DNA of 64,000 nt from Labyrinthula sp. Ha (lineage: Eukaryota; Sar; Bigyra; Labyrinthulida; Labyrinthulaceae), in contig JAALGZ010000064.1 of NCBI GenBank assembly GCA_015227615.1, positions 1 through 64,000 of the forward strand, read 5' to 3'. The stretch's first letter is position 1, and the number at the start of each line of letters is the position of its first letter. Below the pieces are notes generated by a model. That model was not told the origin of the DNA and ran no database searches. It saw nothing but the letters and a program-made list of their open reading frames with translations. Both the position numbers and the translations under genes were made by a program. Shown here piece by piece: positions 34,731 through 45,000 of this stretch.

Positions 34731-37449
34731 AGTGCGTTAACAAAGTTTCGAAACACAACTATATACAAATCCAAAGAAAGGAAACAAGAATACAACTAAA
34801 ATCAATAGAAAATAAAAAGTGAGCTTAGATAGCAATTGGACCCTATAGAGTAATTTATTATCTGATAAAAGGGTGGAGACAATGAAAACGTGTGCTGCAG
34901 GACAAATTAAGGTGTTTGAAAAGAATTATTAATTCTTGAAGGCTGCTGCACAAAAAAGATTTGATTCAGACAGTAGAAAACTAAAAATATTTAGAATTAT
35001 ATGTATATATATGGAAGGAACCAAAAGTGTCCTTTTGAAGTAAACATTAAGTTTGTTAAGACCAGAAAGATCTACATTTTCGTTATAATTAAACTAAGAC
35101 ACCTCGGACATTTATCAGTCGACGGGTGACTAATAACTTCAACACAAGATTGCCCGAGAAAGTGACTAGTCAAAGGGTCACAAATTAAACTCAAAGATAC
35201 AAACAAGTGCTCTCGAACGAACTTAGGAGAAACTTAGTTATCTAGTTCCAGTCAATAGATCAAATTCCGAAAGGTTTAAAGTACTACAAAGTGATTGTTA
35301 TCCTAGTATTCGGAGAAACGAATACAACAATCTTTTATTTCACTTTTAAGTTCGATCTTAATTCTTATGACCTTGGCTCAAACGGCCACTGTCTAAAATA
35401 CCTATTTTTACCCTAGGACAATACGGGTAACTCAATATTACAAGTTCAAATACTATACTAACTCTATTAAATACCACAAAATAGACAAAAACAGGGTTCA
35501 AACAGACATGAGTTTAGAATTGATGCCAATATAAAAAACAAGTTTCAGCAATCACTGACATTTAAATTAGGTTCATTTAAGTGCTTGAAAAGGTAAAGTT
35601 AACTAATAATCACGTGGAATTTGCTCTTGTCATAGAAGTTCCTTGAAATTTACTTGACATAGAATTAATTAGGAGAAAGATGAAGAAGGGTAAAAGTGTA
35701 ATAGTTATTGTAGGAGAACAAAATATGGTGTTTTTAATGCAATATGGTGAAATAACTACGGTTAGAGATGAAATTTTAAGGATTTAATCCAATAGAACTA
35801 CAAATAATGGAGCATAATTAAATGGATTAACCTTTTGCAATAATTCAGAAGCACCTTGCCGATGTGTATTCTAACGGTATTCGATTAGACAAAACTCATT
35901 ATATATCATGTTACAAGCTACTTGTATTGTTCCCTTTAGATAAAGATTTTTTCATGAGTAACACTTTCATGGATTCTGAGAACGCCCCAGGTATTATCAA
36001 TGGCTGCAAAGTACTTAGCTTGGAAAATGCGAAGGCTATCATGAACGATGGATCCGAAACTTTAGTCCAAGTGGCTAAAGAGTTTAATACGAATTATGTG
36101 CAGTAGAATAAGCATGTTGTAGCATCTCTTGAAACTTGTTGCGTTTCTTTAGCAAGAGGTGGTATATCTAATTTTCGCAGTAGTGTTCAAAGAACAATAT
36201 TTTGAGCTCTTAATTTAAAATGAGTCTAATTTGAATAAAAGTAAAAAGTTCATTAGATAGCAAGATTATTTCATATCCATGGGCAATCATGAGCTTTGTC
36301 TCAGCTCAAATTCTATTTTAGAAGATCAGCAATAAATTCCTTAAAACATATTTTTACTTCCTTATATCTCCAAATTTATGGTGCAACTTCATTCTTAGTA
36401 AATATTTATTACAGTAATTTAAAAATATAAAATTTTGAATAGTATTCTGGATACCAATACTTGCGTCAGTAATTTTTGGTTTACTAGATTATAGTTTCTA
36501 AATAAATATAGATTCTAACCACTATAAATTAGCTATTGCGAAACTGCTTAATTTTCAATACACGTATACCGTAAATTACTGAAACTAAAACTCAAAGTCT
36601 ATTTATTTTGTATTCATAGAAAATTTTTGAGCTTTAATTCTGTTTTTGTATAATTTCCTCGGTTATTTGCTGCTTCCATGCATCTAAATATAGTATTGGT
36701 ATTGACCTTAAGAGATAAATTAATTACATCATTAAAAGTACTCTTGCTGCACATGAACTTTTGGCTATTTAAACGTCCATCTGGGAGTCCCAGAATAAAT
36801 TGTTTTGCATTATCTTAAGACTCAGAGCTGTCATCCAGGTAAAACTGTGAGAGTCTTTTCTAAAAATATTGAACTGTAAGGCGAGGTCGCTGTATTGGAT
36901 ATCATAATATTTCTTAGGCTTTCGATTCCTATTGTGACGTTGTCTTTCCCGTAGTTAATACGGATTTGTATCATAGCCTTAAACAAAATTAATCTGCTGT
37001 CAGTATGATGACAGAATTTGATAGTTGCAGAGATTCTCTAAGCGTGTATAACCCCAGGTTTATTTGAAGCAAGATATTACATTTCCTGGAAATAGATTCT
37101 TATCATAGTAGTATGTGATAACATGTTCTTATTTTTCTACCCCGGTGGCAGTCACAAACTGCGCTGGTAAATTCTTGATGTTCACTAAAAACCAATATCT
37201 CAGTCAAATCTCCACATACCCGCGTAAAATAATATTAATGTAAGGTTTCACTATATAATTTTTTCCAGGAGCTAATATTTTCTCAAATATTTTTTTCGTA
37301 TGTCCGGTCTGGACATTCTAAAATCCTTAAAAAGAGTACAAAACCACAACCTTGAATTAAAACGAACACTGATTTGACGAAGGTTGTTATGGAACTCATC
37401 CATGAAGATACTTCGAGGTGAGGTCTAAACCTTTTGCAATGATTAAACG
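34731..37449. other. Long AT-rich region, no supported gene
   Basis: One 80-codon open frame at 35864-36106 (plus) contains a plausible stretch (VLSLENAKAIMNDGSETLVQ) but has no match I know. It may be part of a larger unrecognised or decayed gene. No repeats, RNA genes or terminal inverted repeats for the downstream hAT transposon were identified. Confidence 0.4.
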
Positions 37450-39117
37450 GAGTTTTAATGTTGAAAAATCCGAATTAACGACAAAAGCGCACGTATTCAA
37501 GCTTCCTTGCAGATATTGCCCAAGATTGATGACTTGGTGCAGTAAAAAAGGCTCTACTGGTCTGATGGATCGCTTAAAAACACATGTACACTAAGGAACT
37601 ATTGACAAAATAAAAGAAGAACCTGAAAGAAAGCGCAGAGGAAAAAGCAAACACATTCTTGAGTTTAAGAACTCTGAAAAATCTGATGTTCACAATGAAT
37701 CTCTATTGAACTTTTTGATAAGGAAGAATATTCCTTTGAGCTTGTTGAGATGTGAAGAGTATAAGAATACAAAGAATGCGGGTGACCTCGTTAGCGAGAA
37801 CACGGTGAGAACTTATATGAAGCACATGGAACATCTTTTTATAGAAAAGATCAAACAAGAAGTGGATTTAGAATTATTTTGCTTAGTCATAGATGGTTGG
37901 GCTTACCAAGGTTACAGTTTTAATGGTATCTACTTATTCTTTGACAAGAAGAGGAAAATTATGCTTCGCCTTCTTGGAGTGTTTTCTTTTGAGAAAGGAA
38001 CCCAGAAAGTAAGTGATATCGTTTACTTCCTGAAAAATTTGTTGAACAAGATTGGTCTTGATGAATCATTGCTGGTTGCAATTGTTGCCGACGAAACAAA
38101 CACGAACAAAAAAATTTGCAGAGATCTTGGAACGCAGTTTGTAGGCTGTATTAGCCATCGTTTGGCTCTAGGTGTTAGAGCATATATCAAATCTGAACCA
38201 GAGTTACCCGAAGCTTTAGACAAAGTGCAGTTGCTTTTTTCGCAAGATCAAGAAGCCAAAAAAATTAACAGCAGCTCGTAGAGAGCTTAACAATGAAGTA
38301 GTTATTCTTTCAAATGTATCACGTTGCAGTGGAGACTTTCTTATGATGCAAAGGTACCTTGAGATTTGGATGTTCTGTGCGCAGCTTGAAGACGATGAAG
38401 TTAGTGGTCTTATTTTGGGAGAGGAAGAAACAAGAACTCTGGAAAAACGTGTCGACTTTCTTGCTACCTGCGACCGCTACGCAGTTGCTCTTCAAAAAGG
38501 AAGGTTTAATCTTGGAGTTGGGAAGAAAGCTGCTGCAAATCTTTTGAGAGATTATGAAATTCATCCATCTATGTTGAAATGTCTTGAAGATGATGCAGAT
38601 AATTTGGTTGAGTTTGGTAGTTTTGAAACTGGGGTGTTTAAAGTTTATTGGGAGGAATAAGATGAACTTGATCAAGCCGAAGTAGAAGCTTTGTCCAGCT
38701 TAGTAAAAGATCCTTCTGAAGAAGAAGTGAAGACTCCACCTGGTGATTCTGTGCTTACAGAGTTCGCTGCTCAGAAAAGAAAAAGCAGAAAGAAGAGTAC
38801 TTTCACAGATGTGAGCTTCATCCCGGCGACTTTGTGCAGTGTAGAAAGATTGTTTAGCCAGTACAAATTGTTTCTTAATGACAAGATAAATAGAATGATG
38901 CCTGTAGCTTTAAACAGAGTTGGTTTCTTGAAGATGAATCAAGATGGGTTTATGGATCTCAGCGTTTATTTTTCTGTAATAAACGAGTTTCGTGTTCTTA
39001 TGATGGCGAAGAAGACAAAGAAACGGAAGCCAAGAGTGAAGAAGAGGAAAGAGAAGAAGAGTCACTTGAAGAAATTCGTTCCTGTGACAAAGAGGTGCAT
39101 AGCGACGTTGAAACTTA
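37450..39117 (+). mobile_element. Decayed hAT-family DNA transposon
   Basis: A transposase-derived region runs 5' to 3'. It has a BED-type zinc finger near 37490-37590 (LPCRYCPRLMTWC then RLKTHVH), a catalytic region from 37706 (LELFCLVIDGWAY, and FVGCISHRLALGV near 38130), and the hATC dimerisation segment near 38817-38935 (FIPATLCSVERLFSQYKLFL). The frame is broken. A stop lies just after the zinc finger, the frame shifts at an A-run near 38255-38265, and an in-frame TAA lies near 38658. It is therefore inactive. I could not find terminal inverted repeats or an 8-bp duplication, so the outer limits are those of the transposase region only. The SHR and hATC motifs remind me of oomycete and protist hAT copies. 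Confidence 0.85.
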
Positions 39118-40097
39118 ATGTTCAAGGCTTATTAATTAGTTTTATCTTTTCCTCATATAAATATTTATTACAGTGTAAAAGTTTAGCCCAAACTTAACCT
39201 TCTGACCTATGTAACTCTAGAGAATAATGTACAGTTTTGATGGAAAAAAGCATCAATATTTTAAATAAACTTGCGGGTGGACCGGGTGAGGTTCAGGGTT
39301 TCCCACTTTTGCCGGTCTCTCGATAGTGTTTTCTCTTATTTTGACATCCCCATTTGAGTCCATACAGAAAAGTGAAACTTATAAATCCACAAAGCCACAT
39401 TTGAGCATCACTGCTCAGGAATCCACCTTTCTTACCTGACACCCAGTCAGCACGTACTCTTTTGCATAATCTAACAGTTGTATTCGAACTACATTTACCA
39501 TTTGAAAACAAAACACTTGAAATGTTGCCAAACAATTTAAAAAAAACATAAAACTCTGGGTCCATGTGTTTTAAAGAGAGTTTCAAACGTTCAATATATT
39601 AAGCAACCATTAATAGATAACGCTACGAAGAATTAACAGCACGATGGATTTAGTTTCAATTCTTGCGTATGTAGTGAGCTATTGAACTTTTGTCAACAGG
39701 AGCCGAGACAGTTTGTCAAGTTATACAGTTACCTTTTTCTATGGGTCGTTAGTTTTGCTGACAGGAAGTCTAATAAAGATAAACAGTTTCAGAATTAGGT
39801 TTAAGTAGAGCAACTGGGGGATGTTGAAGCTGGAATAATTTCATGACAATGCTGTATTGAAGGAATTTGTGAATGTAAAAGGGGAATACGGAATAAGAAT
39901 AGAAGGAGTACCTTCGGTGAAACTAAGAGGGCAATACAGAAGAAAATTTCTACACAATATAAAAAAGGAGTATTAATGAAAAAAACAAGGTTAACATGGT
40001 TTAAAGAAGGACGAAACTCAAAAGACATACTGAATACTAGAAGAAAAGTAGAAAAGAAAGAAGCTAAGATGTACTTAAACTGGGTTTATTAATTTGC
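39118..40097. other. Gap between hAT and element B
   Basis: No supported gene. An open frame of 97 codons on the minus strand (39293-39586) has no recognisable motif. Confidence 0.45.
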
Positions 40098-40101
40098 CTA
40101 G

Positions 40102-40228
40102 TGATGTAAGCCGTTATAATATTGTAGCTCGATTGTAATATATACGTTAGAGAGTCTTAAGAGATAATTTGAAATACAGAAGTTACAAAGTTTACAAATA
40201 TTCATAAGACCCTTTGGACTATAAATCA
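40102..40228 (+). repeat. 5' LTR of element B
   Basis: 127 bp, beginning TGATGTAAG and ending AAATCA, identical by eye to 47157-47283. This is very short for a Ty3-type LTR. Confidence 0.93.
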
Positions 40229-40240
40229 TTGTTCGAACAA
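40229..40240. other. 12-bp palindrome directly inside the 5' LTR of element B
   Basis: TTGTTCGAACAA is self-complementary and starts at the first base after the LTR, where a primer site should lie. Its core also resembles the T-arm of tRNAs (GTTCGAAC), so priming from an internal tRNA segment is an alternative to fold-back. Confidence 0.7.
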
Positions 40241-40398
40241 CGTTCCCTATAGCCGGAGGACGTATATTTACATATTTTTAGGCAAATACAAACACGAAGA
40301 GATACACACGATCATCGTCAAGAGCAACTAAGGACTTCATCTTTGCGTCCCTGTCACCAAGAAGGAAAAGAAAGCCTATAAGAGTTCATAAAAAGAAA

Positions 40399-42071
40399 GT
40401 GATGGAGCAAGAAGACACTCACACTCCAGAGGAAAGCTCTCCCACAGCAGCTAGACAGTTACCTGATCCTTCGTCCCCGACCTCTCCTAGGGACGATACA
40501 CAGTTTCAAAGGTACTTTTTGCAGCCACATCCAGCTCCGCTGATGCCGCCCCCGTTTCTGCGCTCCTTGAAGCCAGAGGATGTGATATCTTTTCTTCATA
40601 GTTTCCACAATGCTGACGCTGCGGTCAGGATTAGTGGGGGACAACCTCTCAGCATCCAGCCATATATCGACGGACGTGTGATCAGAAAGTTAAAAGAAGC
40701 CAAGGGATATAGCACCTCTGCTGAAACCCTCAAAGAACTTAACAATATAGTTGAAGACTACGATAGAAGCAAAAAGAAGATGCTCTACACATCCTGGACA
40801 GCAAACTCGCTTGGGATTTAACGGAGCCTACTGAAGAAAGAAGGGTGAACGCATACATAGACACCATATTGGAAATAATGAACGTAGAAGATTTGAAGAG
40901 TGACAAGAAGATGGAGACCAAGGCAGTGAAACTGGCCCTTAAAAATTTACCCAGTAAGTATGAATTGGAGCCGTCGGACCATGATAGATTAAAAAGCCTA
41001 CTCTCAAACGCAAGAGCAAAGATTTTATCAGCCGATGAAATAGAATTATTGGAGGCGGGTGAAAGAAACATGAAGGGAAAAGGTGGCGCTCCAATCACAC
41101 ACGAGAAGATTAACAACCTGAAGAAGCTCCTTATTTACAAAGCCTCAGTGTTGAGAGATACGAAGAGGGAGGCAGAAGACCTTCACGGTTTGGATAGGAA
41201 AAAGAATAGAGCAGTTTTGAAAGTGGCTGATGGATTAACTCATAACACAGCTGAGCAACTTGTGGCCACACTTGCGAACCTTTTATCTCCGAAACCAACT
41301 ACGACGCCACACAGCTACGTAAATGCGGTCAGGAACACACAGGGCACGACGTTTCCTTCTTCAAGCGCGTTAGATTTAAATAGTCCTCTGAAAGCTCAAG
41401 GAAATCCTCCTGCGAACATCGTCTGTTATTTCTGCGGCGGCGATGGACACAGGGTTAGCGAATGCGTGACGCTAAAGAACATCAACATGGAGAGAGCGGC
41501 AAAGGGTCTATCCCCAGCGTATGTACCCAGATTCAATAGAAGACAAGGAGATAGAGGCTATGCGAACACTAGAAGACCAAGCTTCAAGTCCCCTTCAAAA
41601 GAACGCCGCGCGCTGCCGGACATTATGATCAAGAACTTCGATGGAATGAATGGGGCAAGGCTTAATGCACAGAAGGCTCAAGTGGAACTCTTCTCTCCAG
41701 ACCTCAAGTGGATCCCTGTTAAAGGTGCATTGGACTCTGGCGCCGGGATGACAGTGGGCGGAGTCAAAGCTCATGGAAACTTCTGCACGAACTTGGAAAC
41801 TTTAAGGAACGATAGACACGTAGTGCTCCCGAATGGATCCCGGATCCCGGTATCTATGCAGGGATATGTGGAAGCACGAGCTAAGCATGGAAGTGGAAAA
41901 GTGAACACGTTCAATCGCCTGAGGGTATTCCTTTTAGATTTAGACGACTGGGATTGGTTTCTTATAGGTTTCCCAGAGTTAGCTGCGTTACAGGCCACGC
42001 CGGATCAAATACTTGCTCAGGTAGCTGTTATGCCAAAGCCCTCACTGAGAGATTACGTAAATGGAAAATAG
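40399..42071 (+). CDS. Element B gag and protease region
   Basis: A proline-rich N-terminal part is followed by a helical capsid-like stretch and a zinc knuckle of CCHC type (CYFCGGDGHRVSEC) near 41430. It ends in an aspartic-protease-like segment with GALDSGAGMTVGG near 41735 and a hydrophobic LDDWDWFLIGFPEL motif. This is the usual gag-protease content of a Ty3-type element: particle core and maturation protease. Confidence 0.85.
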
Positions 42072-42074
42072 GAA

Positions 42075-45000
42075 GTGGGCCTAGGGAAGGAGGCCTACCG
42101 CGTTCTTCCTTGGGAGCCACCAGTTTATGATGTAGCGGTGGATAAGACGGGACCAACTGCCGGCGAATCTACTAATTTACTTAACGATGATAGCTGGGAA
42201 AGATTCAAGAAGTCTATTTGTCCACCTCTGGAAGAATACAATATGGATAACAATGAAGTCTTCAGCGAAAAGGCGAGGATGTTAGGCGCCTTTATTGTAG
42301 AGGATGATATCTACGAACCAGAAACTATATTTGCCATTCGAGCATCAGACAATATGAAGAAAATGGAGCTCAAGAATAAATCTAACGACGATAAGATAAA
42401 AGAGTTCCAAGAGTTAAACCACGCGGAGAACGACCCAGTATTTATAGATTCGATAGAAAGAGATGTTAATGTGCATTTAAAGAAAGAGCAAGGATTTGGC
42501 GAGAATATCGACTTAAGAAGCGAGGAAGAAGAAAAACTATTTTTAGAAAGGGATGAGCAAGACGTTCTCAAAGCAATCGATGCAAAGATACAGGAAATAT
42601 CAGGATTAGATGAAGGTAGGCTTTCCCAGCTGAAGGACACCCTCCTCAGAAATAGCAGAGCTTTTGGATTGAAGTCTTCACCAGCAAGAATGTCGAGGAT
42701 GGACCCGATCATCTGCTTCCTGAAGGACGAAAAGGCAGAGATCATATCACAGCCTCGTTGGATGGGTCTTCATAAGATGGAAGTTTTAAGAAATAAGCTC
42801 AAGTCAATGGTGGATCGCGAACTTATTAGACCAACAAAGAATCCTATGTATGGATCTCCTGCATTTTTAGTCCCAAAACCTGGTAGACCAGGAGAATGGA
42901 GAATGGTGGTGGATATGAAGCTCCTTAACTCACACACGAGGAAGACGCCGCTTATTATGCCGAATCTTGAACAGCAGGTTTCATTCACAAAGGGCGCAAC
43001 CGTTTTTGGATCCTTTGACATCCTCAGTGGCTTTGACTATTTGCCCGTGGCGGAAAACTCCAGAAAATATTTCACGATTGTCACCTACTTCGGCTGCTAT
43101 GAAATGTGCGGCTCGCCACAAGGATGGGTCAATACTCCACAACTTTTCCAGAACAGAATGCTGACAGATATTTTGAGACCGCTGGATTTATTTGCTAAGA
43201 CATCTAATGGCGTCATCCAGTGGATAGACGACACGCTACTCTTCTCAGAGAGCTTCGAGAAATATATCTTGCTTTTGGATGCTTTCCTCAACAAGTTGAC
43301 GCAGCTAAACTTGAGGTTGAATATATCAAAGTGCAGCTTTTATGATACGGAAGCCATATGGTGCGGCAGGACGATAAATAGATTTGGATGGAGATTCAGC
43401 GAAAAATACTACAATAAGATTTTGGAAACTCCGAGACCTACATTTGCGCATGAACTCGCCCAGGTTTTATATCTCTGCAATTGGCTAGGACCGAGTATTC
43501 CACGTTTAGCTGAACTTAGGGACTTCTTCTCTCCGATGCTCCCAGCGGAAAGATCAATGAAAGAGCTCAAGAAAATGAATATTACACTTGAATGGAACCC
43601 AGAATTGGAATTAAGATGGGAGGAATTATTGAAAGAATTGAACGAATCCTCGAAAAGGAACATGGCACAGTATTCCAAAGAGATGAACCTGTGCGTATTT
43701 ATGGACGCTTCTATATATTTCTGGGCATTTATTCTTACTTCCTGTGAAAACGCGAACCCCGCAGATGACGATTGTAAAGTCGCTTTAGAAGATCAAGTAC
43801 ACTCTCCTTTATTTTTCTTGAGTGGTAAATTCCAAGGGCCGCAGATAGGCTGGCACATTAGCGCCAAGGAATTATACCCTTTAGTCCATGTGTTCAAGAG
43901 ACTTCCTTATTTGATCCTCGGCCAAGATAAAAGACTCACCGTATTTACTGATCACAGGAATTTAATCTTCATTTTGCACCCTGAATGGAACCCGAAGACT
44001 GCTTATTTGGATAGATTATATAGGTGGAGTTTATTATTTCAACAGGTGGATATGACAGTCCGTCATATTCCGGGCAAGAAAAACGTTCTAGCAGATCTAG
44101 TATCGAGATGGGGAAACCCTGGATATCCCCAGCATTTAGAATCTATTGACTCAGGAAAGACAAACTCTTTAGGTATAGTTGCTACGCTCTCGGGAGGCAC
44201 GTTCAACGAAAAAGAACTGGATAAAGGTAGGATTAGTTTTCTAAATCCGTATTATATTCACAGCTGGGAAAAGATTAGTTATTCTGATGTGTTAGAAGCT
44301 CAGAAGGAGGCGAATATAGTATCTGCAGACTCAGTGGAAAGAGATTTAAAGTATAAAAATGGAAAACTCATAATACCAACATCGTTGGTGATAAAGCTAA
44401 TGCTTCATAATCACCTCGCTAACAACCACGCCTCGATTAAAGAAGAAGAAAGAACATTGCAATCATTCAAGTTAAAGCTCCCAAAAGGAACTACCACGCT
44501 GGATCTTATCAAAAGGATAAGAAATAACTGCCTGCACTGCGGAGTTAAATCGAAGCTTATAAGGAGAAGTTTGAACATGAGTCCACTTAGCAAGATCCCG
44601 AGGGAGATCATTCATGCGGACTTTTTATATATCAACAAGTTTACACACTACTTAGTGTTAACAGATAACGCCACGAGAAAGATCTATTTAAGGCATTGTA
44701 CGTCAGATACCGCTGAAATCGTGGCCACTGCTCTTCTAGAATTTGTTGGAAACTTTCAATTGCTCGAAAATTTTACTTTATACACTGACAACGGCAGCTA
44801 CTTCGCAGGGAGAGTGTTAGAGGAGATCAGTAAACTACTCAAGTTTACCAGGAGTTTTTCAGTACAGTTTGCTCCTTGGACGAACGGGACAGCTGAGATA
44901 AGCAACTCGAAGATAATTCGGGTAATTAGATCACTAAGAAGCGAATTTAGATTATATGAGGAAGAAATTGGAAAGTTAACTGGAGTTATTATGAACGTTA

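Noticed and set aside
42311-42745. Minus-strand open frames of 60-200 codons inside element B
   Set aside because: They are antisense to the conserved pol frame and have no recognisable motifs.
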